A DNA stretch of 64,000 nucleotides from Oncomelania hupensis (taxonomy: Eukaryota > Mollusca > Gastropoda > Littorinimorpha > Pomatiopsidae): assembly GCA_036898135.1 (NCBI GenBank), contig CM072516.1, positions 24,945,244-25,009,243 on the forward strand. Direction: 5' to 3'. The position numbers and the translations under genes are program-made. The notes beneath the pieces are model-generated. The model searched no databases and had not been told where the DNA came from. It saw only the letters and a program-made list of their open reading frames with translations. Of the stretch, positions 44,839-55,301 are shown piece after piece; the first letter of the stretch is position 1; each line of letters begins with the position of its first letter.

Positions 44839-47800
44839 CCCTATCCTATCCTGTCCCATAACCCGAAGGTCGTAGGGGCACCACAGATGATCGCTTAACC
44901 AGCATACTCCATCTTTCTCTGTCCTCAGCAGCCCTCATGGCTTCGCTCAGTGTCAAACCAGTCCATTCTCGAATGTTGTCCTCCCACCTCTTTTTCGGTC
45001 TCCCCCTTCTTCTACCTCCTTGCACTGTGCCTTGCAGAATGGTCTTTGCAAGGCCTGATGATCTGGTGACGTGGCCATACCATCGGAGTTTCAGTTTCTT
45101 CACCACTGTGAGCAGGTCATCGTGTTGTCCAATGGCTTGTGTGATGGTCTGTCGGACTTCAACGTTGGTGATGTGTTGGGTATAGGAAATGCACAGAAGT
45201 CTTCTGTAGCACCTCATCTCCATGCTTTGTATTCTTCGTTGGAGATCTGCTGTGAGGGTCCATGCTTCGCAAGCATATAGGAAGATGGAGATGACCAGAG
45301 AGCGCAGCAGTCTTACTTTGGAATGTAGACTGATGGTTCTGTCTTTCCAAATGGGCTTCAACCTTGTCAGGGCAGCAGTTGTTTGTGCGATCCTGGAGAG
45401 GACTTCCTGTCGAGACCCATTGTCTGACACAATGGCTCCTAAATATTTGAAGCTGTGCACTGTGTTGAGGGATTGGCCTTGTACTTTGATGTCCGTGTTG
45501 ATGCCATTGGTGTTGTTGGTCATCATTTTGGTCTTCTCTGCACTTATTTCCATTCCATAAGCTCTGGAGGTGGTGTCAAGCCTCTGTACAAGCTGTTCAA
45601 GTTCTTGTTCCTCTCCAGCCAATCCATCAATATCATCCGCAAAACGAAGATTGGAGATTGCTCTGCCCCCTATGCTGACTGTGCCTTCGTGATCTGCAAG
45701 AGCATCTGACATGATGCGCTCTAGGAAGATGTTGAAGAGTGTTGGAGAGAGTAGGCATCCTTGACGCACACCGATTGTTGTTCTGAACCAGTTCCCGATG
45801 ACGCTGTTATGGAGGACTGCACTGGTAGCCTTGTCATACAGGCTTTTGATGACTTCTATAATTTTAGGGCTGATGTTGTACACTTTCATGGTTGCCCATA
45901 GAGCTGCATGCCAGACTCGGTCAAATGCCTTCTTGAAGTCTATGAACACATGATATAGATGTTGTTGGTGCTGTAGGTATTTCTCACAGATTATTCTGAG
46001 GTTGAAAATCTGTTCAGTGGTACTTCGCCCTGCCATGAATCCTGCTTGTTCTTCAGCTATGATTTGTTCAGCTTGTGGTTTCAACCTGTTGAGTATTATT
46101 TTCAGGAGGACCTTGCTGGGATGGCTGATGAGGCTGATGGTGCGGTAATTTTCACACTCCTGAAGGTTACCTTTTTTGGGAAGAGTGATGACAAGCGACT
46201 GGGTCCATGGTGTAGGCCATTCCCCACTCTGCCAGATCTTGTTACAGATAATGGAGAGAGCATCAGTCATCGCTTCTCCTCCTGCTTGTAGCAGTTCCGC
46301 TGGTATGTTGTCCACTCCCGCTGACTTACCTTTCTTCAGCGATTGCACTGCTGCCTCAACTTCTTCCCGGAGAATTGGGAGGATTTCTTCTTCTTCTCTG
46401 CTCTCGTGACATGCTAGAACTGATGGGTCTCCATTTGGTGTATGGTTGTAAAGGTCAGAGCAGTACTCTGTCCATCTGTCCAAGACTTCTTGTTCTTCTG
46501 TAAGGCAAATGCCAGACTTGCTTTGGATAGTGGAGACTTTGGGCTGTTTAACACTTGTCAGCCGCTTCACAGTCTGGTAGGCCTTCTTGCTGTTGTTCTT
46601 GTTCAGATTGTTCTCTATTTCCTGGCATTGATCTTCTATCCAGTTCTCCTTTGCTGTGCGCATGCCTTTTCGGATGTCATTGTTAATTTTTCGGTAGACA
46701 TCAGCTCCCTGTGAGGTGTTCTTTTTCTTTTTTAACTCTCTTCGTTTATCACACAGATCCAAAAGTTCAGGTGTGATCCACGGCTTCTTCTTTGGTCGGT
46801 GCTTGCCAAGGATCTCAGTGGCGGCATCTGTTACAGCTGAGTTGAAGGTATTGGTCATGGTGTTGACATCTACTTCGCCTGCCCCCAAAATAAGCAGTGG
46901 TGCAAATTTCCCTCCAATTGTGGCCTGAAATATTTTTGCCACCTCCGGGTCTTGCAGTTTGTCCAGGTCGAACTTCAGCCTAGTGCACTTTGCTGTATTT
47001 ACTCTCTTCAAATGGAGCCGGAAAGACATCATCACGAGATCGTGGTCACTTCCAATGTCTGCTCCTGGAAAAGTGCGTGTCCTGCCAATGTTGATGCTTG
47101 ATCTGAAGCGTTTCTTGACCATGATGTATTCGATCTGGTTGCGATGTTCCCCGCCGGGACTGTGCCATGTCCATCGTCTGGATTTTTTGTGGAGACCAAG
47201 CGTGTTTGCCAGTACCAGATTGTTGTATCTGGCAAACTCCAATAGCCTCAGACCCCTGTCATTTGTCTCGTTGTTGCAGTGGGGTCCGCATGTGTCTCCC
47301 CAGTTGTGGTGCGCATCTTGGCCAACCTTGGCATTCCAGTCGCCTTGCACTATGACTATGTCCTTCTTCGGCACTTGGTCAAGGACCGCCTGTATATTTT
47401 CATAAAAATCCTCCACTTCGCTGTCTTCATAGTCTGATGTTGGGGCATAGGCCTGGATGATGGTAATGTTGAAAGGGGTTGCTCTCAGACGGATGGTAAT
47501 GAGTCTACTGGAGACTGGGCGGCAACCCATGACAGTGGCTAGAATGTTCTTGTGGACCAAGAATCCAACGCCGTGTTCGTGCCTGTCATCTCTACCGCTG
47601 AAATAGAGCTTGTGGCCTTTGTCAGTCGTTGTTTCACCTAGGCCTTTCCAGCGCAGTTCGCTGATACCTAGAACGTTCCATCGATAGTGGTCCAGCTCGT
47701 GGGCCAGTTCTTCTAATTTTCCTTCCGCAGTTAGGGTCCTGACATTCCAGGTTCCTATGACGATGTTGTTTCTCGTGCGGATCTTGCTAATTTGTCCAAA
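44839..47800 (-). mobile_element. RTE-like LINE, nearly complete
   Basis: At 2962 bp this is the longest of six copies. The 3' tail appears on the plus strand as CCCTATCCTATCC at its left end. The flanks carry TTAAT at 44834-44838 and 47801-47805, a possible 5-bp duplication. It is open throughout but lacks its start codon, so it is slightly 5'-truncated. Confidence 0.88.
44846..47800 (-). CDS. Endonuclease-reverse transcriptase of RTE-like LINE (no start codon)
   Basis: An open frame of about 984 residues, read from the 5' truncation point; the codon before it is TAA in flanking DNA, and the first in-frame TTG/ATG is far inside. Apurinic-type endonuclease motifs: IGTWNVRTL near residue 15, LGISELRWKG near 45, QAYAPTSDYE near 115, QGDWNAKVG near 150, the RRWTWHSPGGEHRNQIEYI block near 195, and GSDHDLV near 235. 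Reverse transcriptase: YRTISLISHPSKVLLKIIL, FIDFKKAFDRVWH, GVRQGCLLSPTLFNIFLERI, and FADDIDGLAG with the catalytic aspartates near 640. The C-terminus has KLRWYGHVTRSSGLAKTILQ. The EN-RT layout without RNase H and the short-repeat tail indicate the RTE group. The family's role is target-primed reverse transcription of its own RNA. Confidence 0.88.
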   Translation of the reverse strand, partial: FGQISKIRTRNNIVIGTWNVRTLTAEGKLEELAHELDHYRWNVLGISELRWKGLGETTTDKGHKLYFSGRDDRHEHGVGFLVHKNILATVMGCRPVSSRLITIRLRATPFNITIIQAYAPTSDYEDSEVEDFYENIQAVLDQVPKKDIVIVQGDWNAKVGQDAHHNWGDTCGPHCNNETNDRGLRLLEFARYNNLVLANTLGLHKKSRRWTWHSPGGEHRNQIEYIMVKKRFRSSINIGRTRTFPGADIGSDHDLVMMSFRLHLKRVNTAKCTRLKFDLDKLQDPEVAKIFQATIGGKFAPLLILGAGEVDVNTMTNTFNSAVTDAATEILGKHRPKKKPWITPELLDLCDKRRELKKKKNTSQGADVYRKINNDIRKGMRTAKENWIEDQCQEIENNLNKNNSKKAYQTVKRLTSVKQPKVSTIQSKSGICLTEEQEVLDRWTEYCSDLYNHTPNGDPSVLACHESREEEEILPILREEVEAAVQSLKKGKSAGVDNIPAELLQAGGEAMTDALSIICNKIWQSGEWPTPWTQSLVITLPKKGNLQECENYRTISLISHPSKVLLKIILNRLKPQAEQIIAEEQAGFMAGRSTTEQIFNLRIICEKYLQHQQHLYHVFIDFKKAFDRVWHAALWATMKVYNISPKIIEVIKSLYDKATSAVLHNSVIGNWFRTTIGVRQGCLLSPTLFNIFLERIMSDALADHEGTVSIGGRAISNLRFADDIDGLAGEEQELEQLVQRLDTTSRAYGMEISAEKTKMMTNNTNGINTDIKVQGQSLNTVHSFKYLGAIVSDNGSRQEVLSRIAQTTAALTRLKPIWKDRTISLHSKVRLLRSLVISIFLYACEAWTLTADLQRRIQSMEMRCYRRLLCISYTQHITNVEVRQTITQAIGQHDDLLTVVKKLKLRWYGHVTRSSGLAKTILQGTVQGGRRRGRPKKRWEDNIREWTGLTLSEAMRAAEDRERWSMLVKRSSVVPLRPSGYGTG

Positions 47801-47805
47801 TTAAT

Positions 47806-48262
47806 ACGCAGAAAAGCGTTGACAATATATGCAGGCAAAAACCATCGAAAACATAATATCTCTTTTATACGCAGAAACGCGTTGGGACGCATCCCTTTTT
47901 GTGTCAGCAGAAATTAGCACTGGCTATGTAGCGTTTGATTAAGACTGGAATATTCCTAACAGACTACGATGAAACAACTCTCATGGCGAGACAGCTTAAG
48001 AGACAGCAGCTGAAAAGGAAATAATTCAAATATTTAAATTAATTCGTTCCAATTAAAACAAAGGGAAATAATTTGGGAAAGTTTATTTCAATTATGATAA
48101 AGGAAGGTATTTTACAAATAGGCTTAATAATGAATAGAACGGAGTAGGGAAGTAACGTGCACTAAGATGCAGAAGAGTATGTGGGTGTTTTTCCTATGTT
48201 AGTGTGTGTTTATCAGTTTATAGTCCCCTCTCTTCCCGTAAGGATTTTCAGAGAGGAGACGT
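47806..48262. other. Non-coding spacer
   Basis: ACGCAGAAAAGCGTTG and ACGCAGAAACGCGTTG occur about 60 bases apart (47805 and 47868). Nothing else is recognised. Confidence 0.5.
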
Positions 48263-49803
48263 TGTCACAATAGGCTATTTAGACCCCGCAGGCAGGCGGG
48301 CATGTAGATTAACGTCCACGGACACACTAGGCATATAAGGGACTTATATGACCCTGCACTAAGGCTTCTCGCCTTAAATAGTTCAGCCTGCTGTAGCCTG
48401 TGTAACGTAAAGTCGCTGCCTAGAAGACGACACAAGTCAGTGGTGTGCTAAGCATGTGTAGGCTAGAATCTCGCTCAGGTAGGCAGTGACTTCATCCTGC
48501 TGACGTATAGCCACCACCCCCCGATAGACGGCGCTCTGGTCTGACGAGACTTTCACGGTCTTTAGCTTGACCACTACGTTAGGTAGTCATTCTTTGTCTG
48601 AACCTCACGCGAGAAGGAGCAACGCTCTGACAGATCCCTCTAGCAAGAAGACTAGCAGGTGACGGGTGAAATTCAATTCATCGCAGTATAGCCACAGCCT
48701 GACATTGTCAAAAGGGTAAATGATCGATCTTTAGTTTCATCACGGTTTATTGATAATGTTGTTGGATTATGTTTGTGAAGTCTTGCCATGTTTTATGATT
48801 GTGAATGCTAGTAAAACTGGGCTTGACCACGTAGCGGGCACGCAACCGGTTTCGCCACCATGAGGTAGCCCCTACTGTCCAACTGTTGTTTCTCCTATGT
48901 GTATTATTGCAGACCAGTGGCTTGTACCGGAGAATGTGTATATTGTTAACTACTTCTCCATGTGTTTATTTTAGCCGTGATGTGTATATGTATAGGAATT
49001 AGGTTGGAGATTCCAGTGGACCACGGACATAGAAGAATTGGTCATCCCTTAGTTGTTTAAGTGGATGCGATCTCACTGAGGGCTGTTTCTGCCAACAGTG
49101 AGACGCTCTGCACAACCTTTTTAAACAAGGCGTTGCAGAAATTCGTCTCATATTTTGCAGACGAGCAGGCTTGTTGGTCCGAGGCAGGCATAGACCACAT
49201 TGTCAACCCTGACATTCGGCCTGCAGGGTAACATCGAGCACTGAGCTCCGATCGCCTAATAGTCAACAACCAAGGAGGAGACACCATCACCACACCTCAA
49301 ATATTCAGTTAAGTGACTCTAAAGACGTGCACAAACACTGCCCTAGAAGGACTGTGCTGTAGTCCACTCTTCAGAAACAAGAACATTAGGCCAACCAGAA
49401 CAAATAGCCCAATGATGAGACAGTAGCAAATGTCAAGAACAGTAGCAGCTTAGACCCACCAAGGAACGAACTATTCGAAGTGAATTTGGACATAAAAGTT
49501 AATAGTGTTTAAAGAATTATATAGAGTAGAGGAAATAAATGTGTGATATTTACTGTTAACAAGTGGCTGGACTACCTATGTTTCATAGCCGTGCGAAAGC
49601 TAGTGTGCCAGTGAATCTTTTACCATTAATGGTCTAGTACACCCTATCTCTATAACCCTATCCGCACACAGACCGAGCTAAACATATAAATGCATTAAGA
49701 TTAGTCACAGGGTGTTTATACTAGCCGATCCCCGCAGACAAAAACGAGTGGGCAATAGCATTCCATTGTGCAGAGCCCAGTAACAATAGACCCACCGTCA
49801 CAT
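48263..49803 (+). mobile_element. Diverged second copy of the solo-LTR family
   Basis: It is 1541 bp, starting TGTCACAATAGGCT and ending CCGTCACA. It aligns with 16126-17660 through many blocks: TCTCATATT.TGCAGACGAGCAGG, GAGACGCTCTGCACAA, AATAAATGTGTGAT, ATTCCATTGTGCAGAGCCC. No matching target duplication is visible (GACGT against TTAGT). An m stub is inserted at 48291-48349. Whether it is a solo LTR or one end of a damaged element cannot be told; no internal region is seen next to it. Confidence 0.72.
48291..48349 (-). mobile_element. m stub 4
   Basis: It contains TAGATTAACGTCCACGGACA, the family core. The flanks are GACCCCGCA (48282-48290) and GACCCTGCA (48350-48358), a 9-bp duplication with one mismatch. 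Confidence 0.6.
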
Positions 49804-49947
49804 TAGTTGGATAATAATGCTATAATTTACTCTTGTGTATGTCTTAGTGTACTGGTACTGTGGCATCTCCACCAGCACTGTGCTATCCTTCCTGTGTTTG
49901 ACGTGGCGTAGACCTTGTCCGTAACCGCACTAGAGAGCCCTGTACAA

Positions 49948-50136
49948 TTCAATTCAATTCAATACAACTTTATTTATCCACATAGGGCAATTACAAGATT
50001 TAGAAGCAGCTCATATTATTAAAATAAATAAATACATAAAGAAGTTTAAAAAAACTGTGAAATTTAAAAGTTTATCACACGATTTCATAAGCACATGTCC
50101 TACCATACAAACATAAACCAAACACACACGCACACA

Positions 50137-50176
<40 letters not shown>

Positions 50177-50330
50177 ACGCACATCATGAACACTCACAGC
50201 CGACAGGTAAACAGTTAAATCAAATACAAACATGAAGGTAAGAAAATAAGTTAAGAATATCATCAATGAATCATCAAATCAATCGGTCGATAAACAATCA
50301 ATCAATCCTTGAATCGGGCCATCGTTGAGC
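49948..50330 (-). mobile_element. LINE 3' end with (ATTGA)n tail
   Basis: The minus strand ends GTGGATAAATAAAGTTGTATTGAATTGAATTGAA, a form common at LINE 3' termini. A (CA)n tract at 50120-50175 lies within it. No coding part is recognisable and the 5' limit is uncertain. Confidence 0.55.
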
Positions 50331-51192
50331 GTTTTTTTTTTAAAATAAATAAATAAATAAATAAATTTACAATCTGGCACCTCAACTAACTTCTGAGCAT
50401 CTGAGTGAATCACGTTGGTCGCTGACTGCCATCCAGCAGAACTGTAATTCAGAATGTCCGTAACGTAAAAGTCTATTTCTTATTCCATTGTATATTTGTT
50501 CAAAAACGAACTGTAAAAAGCTATGTCAGTTGCCAGTTGTTCAAAACCACATGTACAGTTAGTTTAAGGAATGGCATTATCTGCATATTCAAACCTCTTG
50601 TATAATTCATAGCCATTATGCATTGTGTTTAAATAGTATTTTGAACACATACATATTTAAATAAATAACAATTGCACAGCCACTTGTGAAATTGTATAGG
50701 CTGTAAGTAGAAAGACTCGAAAGAAAATCATTATCTTACATGTACTTATTAGTCTTGTTTGTTTACTAGTTTTGTTTTCATTATAGTGTGTGATTGTTGG
50801 TTTATGGGTGGGTTAGTTCTATAAATATATAGATTAGTTAGTTCTTGGTATGAATAAAAACGCTGTAATTGTTCTCTCTGGTGTTTTATGTGTTAATTTT
50901 GGGGTGGTCGTTTCTCGTGTGATAAGCACACACTTGTGAGGCAGCGGATGTGACAATGGATAATAGAAGACGGAAAGCAAATCAGCATGCAACTTTGACA
51001 TTTAAATTGAGTGCCTCCAATACAATTAATAAAGAGAAGGGGGAGGGGTGGGGGACCGAATCACCCACAAAACAATCAAACAAACAAACAAGCAAGCAAA
51101 CAAACAAGCAGACTTGGTGACTTCGTAAGTCTAGTAAAGAAAAAAGAACACTAAGACAACTTCATCTCATATTTTTAACATGATGTCATGGA
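50331..51192. other. Non-coding spacer
   Basis: A TAAA tract lies at 50341-50366 and CAAA/CAAG repeats at 51067-51110. No gene is visible. Confidence 0.5.
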
Positions 51193-51200
51193 AACCTAGT

Positions 51201-51785
51201 GCTAACCCTCTTTTGGGGGTGCCTGGGTTTTCTGTATAAATAGTATCCCCACTTTGTGGAAATTCAGTGCTTTAAATTACCACTGTTTCTGTCACTCTCG
51301 TTTGTTCTTTCTCGTTCCTAATCTGTTCTATTAAGCTACTATCTTCTTCGCTAGACCAGTCACCTACCTTTTTTTCTTGAAAACATTCCCAAAAACTCTT
51401 CATTAGTGTGCGGGGTCTGTTGGGACAGCTTGGGGATATTGGACGCTTTTTACCGAAGGGTTACTAGAGTTTTCTATGGTTTTATTTAGCATATGTATGT
51501 GTTTTTTTTGTTAATATTTTATAATGATGTTTAAATTCAATTTTGTTTTTGTAAACGGGGGTTCGTTAAAATCGAGTAAAGCCTCAACGTCTCTTGCATG
51601 GTGTGCCTTTATTATAAAGTGACCGGTTAGTGGAGTGCCTTCAGCGTTACCAGTAGGATTGTTTCAACAGATCTTTTATGCAGATCAAGGGTGAGTCCCT
51701 CTTTCCACCAAGTTGTGGTCCTGATTCAGCTCTTTGCAATCAGTCCGCTGGACCCTAAAAACAATGACTAAATAACTAACTAACT
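51201..51785 (+). mobile_element. H-retroposon copy 8 (subtype with ACTA tail)
   Basis: It runs from GCTAACCCTCTTTTGGGGGT through TATAAATAG and the core to GTCCGCTGGACCCT and an (AACT)n tail. AACCTAGT flanks it at 51193-51200 and 51786-51793, an 8-bp duplication. Confidence 0.85.
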
Positions 51786-51793
51786 AACCTAGT

Positions 51794-52140
51794 TCTCTAC
51801 CCATGCACAATCAATCCACCCCAAAAAAGACAGATCCAGTGTCTGCTACTGCAATTTTAAGCCATTATTAAATCCCTCATCAATGGAAATGCAAAATAAA
51901 GAAATAAAATATAAAAAAATAAAAAAGCAACGTCTCAAAAGACAAGTTCAAAAGAGGGATTTTTTTAAAAGCCCACGCGGTAAAAAAATTAACAGCTACG
52001 ACCGTACAAAAGGGCAACAAAAGTGAAAAAGGAGACAGCCGAGAGAAGACAACCCATTGGCCCAAGCTTTGGATCTTCATTTCCTCCCTTTGCCCTTCTC
52101 GCCTCCCTTTTCGGTTTTACTTTGCACTGTCACGCAATCG
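51794..52140. other. Non-coding spacer
   Basis: A-rich, with no gene or repeat recognised. Confidence 0.5.
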
Positions 52141-53290
52141 CAGTTTCTGGTGGTCACGAGCATTTAGGTCACCCTTGCACGTTTGCCTAAATCGCCTCCA
52201 CGCGTTATAGGAATTAGGTCACTCCTGTACATTGGTCTACATTACATTACATGAATTTTGCTTTAGGTCCAGCGGACTCTTCCGAGCCAAATCAGGACCG
52301 GACAACCCCTGATCCGCATAAAAGATCTGCTGAAACAACCCTATTGGTAAAACTGAAAGCTCTCCACCAGCCAGTCACTTTGCAATAAAGACATCCCACG
52401 CAGGGGACGCTGAGGCTCTACTCTAATTTATCGAACCCCCGTTTACAAAAACAAAACAGAATACAAACATCATTAATTTATAAATTATCAACAAAACACA
52501 TACATATAAAATGCCTACATTGACAAATAATAACATCATAGGAAGCCCTAGTGACCACCTGGCAGAAAGCGTCCAATATTCCCAAGCTGATCTAACAGAC
52601 CTCACACACAAATAAGGAGTTTTGTCCCGGAAGAGTTTTCAGGAAAAAAGGTAAGTGACTGGTCTATCGAAGAAGAAGATAGTATAGCAGATTGATAGAA
52701 CAGAGCAGGAATGATAAATAGCAAATGAGAAAGACAGCGACAGTGGGAATTTAAAGCACTAAATTTCCAGAAAGTGGGGATACTATTTATACTGAAACCC
52801 CCGGTACCCCAACGGGGGGTCCACGCGTTATAGGAATTAGGTCACTCCTGTACATTGGTCTATAAATATCGCCTCTACGCGTAGTACAAACAGGTCCATT
52901 TTGCTATGTTCCTATATTGCGTTATGTAGCAATAAGATGACCCGGTACAACTGCCTTCATCACGTTGATACTTTATTTCAATTTAGGACAACGCTTTACA
53001 TTTAGCTATATCGCCCGCACGTATTAAAGCACTGACATTACTCCTGGCTGCCTCCGTCACTCTCATTGTGTTGTTTCAATTAGTGCAACGCTTTACATTT
53101 GTCTATATATCACCCTCGAGTGTTAAAGCAATCAACCCACACCTAAACATTGGTCTGTATGTCGTCTACACATGTTTGAGGTCCCTCCTGCACATCAGCT
53201 TATATATCGTCTACACGTGTTTGAGGTCACTTTTGCACATTTGCCTATATCGCCCTCACGCGTTAGGACTGTGTTATGTCCATTGTCCTA
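52141..53290. repeat. Degenerate tandem repeat, unit about 50 bp, split by an H copy
   Basis: The array has diverged units built on AGGTCACTCCTGCACATTGG and TATATCGCCTCCACGCGTTA. It is visible at 52160-52239, 52820-52900 and 52980-53275. The H copy at 52240-52819 interrupts it. Confidence 0.6.
52240..52819 (-). mobile_element. H-retroposon copy 9, short subtype, with 43-bp flanking repeats
   Basis: It is 580 bp, running on the minus strand from CCCCCCGTTGGGGTACCGGG to an ATGTAATGTAATG tail. Identical 43-bp sequences flank it at 52197-52239 and 52820-52862. This is either a long target duplication or two units of the surrounding tandem array; the identity of the pair against the divergence of other units favours a duplication. 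Confidence 0.85.
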
Positions 53291-53353
53291 TTATTATTAT
53301 TATTATTATAATAATAATAATAATAATAATAATAATTATTATTATTATTATTA

Positions 53354-53452
<99 letters not shown>
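53288..53452. repeat. ATT/AAT and TAG microsatellite
   Basis: ATT, AAT and again ATT runs extend to about 53391, followed by (TAG)n to 53452. The ATT/AAT alternation is self-complementary. Confidence 0.95.
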
Positions 53453-54305
53453 AGGAGCATCATAACCAGATCGACTACATCATGGTCAAGACACGCATCA
53501 GATCAAACATAAACAGTGGCAGGACACGCACTTTTCCAGGAGCAGCCTTCGGAAGTGACCACGATCTCGTGATGATGTCCTTCCGGCTCCACTTGAAGAG
53601 AGTAAATACAGCTAAGTGCACTAGAATGAAGTTCAACCTGGACAAACTGCAAAACCCGGGGGTTGCAGAAATATTTCAAGCCACAATTGGAGGGAAATTT
53701 GCAACACTGCTCATTTTGGGAGCTGGTGAAGTAGATGTCGACACCATGAAAACCGCCTTCAACTCAGCTGTGACAGATGCCGCCACTAAGATCCTTGGCA
53801 AGCACAGCCCAAAGAATAAACGGTGGATCACATCTGAACTTTTGGATCCGTGTGATAAACGAAGAGAGATGAACAAGAAAAAGAACACCTCACAGGTAGC
53901 TGATGCCTACCGAAAATTCCACAATGACATCTGAAAAGGCATGCACACAGCAAATGAGAACTGGGGGAAGTTAATGGGAGTGGACAACATACCCGCGGAA
54001 CTGCTTCAAGCAGGATGAGAATCGATGATTGACGCCCTCATCATTATTTGTAACAGGATCCGGCAGAGTGGGGGGCGGCCTACACCATGGACCCAGCCGC
54101 TTGTCATCACTCTTCCCAAAACAGGTAACCTTCAGGAGTGTGAAAATTACCGCACCATCAACCTCATCAGCCATCTTAACAAGGTCCTCCTGAAAATAAT
54201 ACTCAACAGGTTGAAACCCCAAGCTGAACAAATCATACGGAAGAATAAGCAGGATTCAGGGCAGGGCGAAGTACCACTGAAGAGATTTTCAACCTCAGAA
54301 TAATC
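53453..54305 (+). mobile_element. RTE-like LINE fragment with internal deletion
   Basis: It encodes the end of the endonuclease (HHNQIDYIMVKTR, GSDHDLVMMSFRLHLKRVNT) and the linker up to about 53935. It then jumps to the start of the reverse transcriptase (GVDNIPAELL-like, then LVITLPKTGNLQECENYRTI) up to 54305. Relative to 44839-47800 about 350 bases are missing between 53940 and 53975. Stops and shifts break the frame. Confidence 0.85.
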
Positions 54306-54610
54306 TGAGAGAAATACGAAGGGAAGGGAGAAGCCGGAGTACCCGGAGAGCTGCTCAAAGGATATAGCTCAAACCGCCCGAGGTACCCAGTTGCAACCTT
54401 TGGGCGCATAGTCTGACGTCCAGACAACTGAGCTCAGTCCTGGACGACCGGATACGGGGAAGAAGAGACCAAGTGCTTGTTGGGTGTATTTGTGTAGCCT
54501 GCACACACCCGTCTAGGACATGAGCGTCAGGATCCTTAAAGTCCGTGCGAAGGAATGCGCGCGTGCCCAGACTAGACCTCGGTTTATACTCTCATCCGAA
54601 GGTTTTAAGG
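54306..54610 (-). mobile_element. SINE-like repeat
   Basis: Bases 54490-54600 match 40420-40535 inverted. On the minus strand there is a tRNA-like GAGCTCAGTTGTCTGG stretch and a CCGGGTACTCCGGCTTCTCC motif like that in the SINE at 11935-12292. Element 2 is inserted at its edge (54615). Confidence 0.55.
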
Positions 54611-54614
54611 GCGC

Positions 54615-55301
54615 TGTTACGTTGAGACGCTCATGTTGGTGCGTGTGAAATGCGCACGATATTATGTGTAAAGCGCATGCAATGGTAGGCTTGTGTGTGA
54701 CGCGCGCGATAGATCTTTTCGTTTTATTTTGCAACGCATGCAGTAATAGAGTGTATTTATCTTTGATTTGATTTTGCGTTGTTATTAGTAGAGGCTTTGT
54801 GTAACGTTAGTGTTTTTAGTTGGTCGATATTGTTTGAGAATTTTCGGGAATCAGTTGTTTACTATCGATCGAAGCGTGTGGATTATTCTGTTGGTTACCA
54901 TGGAAGCTTCCATTCCAAATGAGGTTGTATGACGTGAGTCACGTGATGATGAAATTAATTTTGATTGGTTGTGGTGTTTTATGTAGGATTATTCTCGTTT
55001 ATTCCCGTATATGTAGAGAGACTATATAAGCGCCGCACTGTTAAAAAAGTTGAGAGGTTGATTGTTGTTGATAGTGAATTGGAAAGTAAATTTGAGAGTG
55101 GAAAGGCGATTGAGCGATTGTATGCAGTTGTTGATGTGTGCTGAATAAAAGTGGAAAACTTCATACGTCGACTTTGTGACTTGTATGCTGCTTGGACGGG
55201 TTGCGTGAATAAACGAATCTGAGTTACACCCTATCAGGAATTCAGCATTGGGGCTGAATCAGATACTGATAGAAAACACCATCATCAAACTGAGTGTAAC
55301 A
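54615..55301 (+). repeat. 5' LTR of element 2
   Basis: It contains a TATA box (TATATAAG at 55023-55030) and a polyadenylation signal (AATAAA at 55144-55149), in the expected U3 and R positions. It is 687 bp, the same as the 3' LTR. Confidence 0.95.
55023..55030 (+). promoter_or_regulatory. TATA box of element 2 LTR
   Basis: TATATAAG is followed by GCGCCGCAC, and an AATAAA lies about 115 bases downstream. This arrangement fits a Pol II promoter starting the R region. Confidence 0.65.

Noticed and set aside
48198..49808. Alternative left end for the second solo-LTR copy with a TTAG duplication
   Set aside because: TGTGTG...CACA ends with TTAG flanks could be chosen, but the alignment to 16126-17660 supports the start at 48263.
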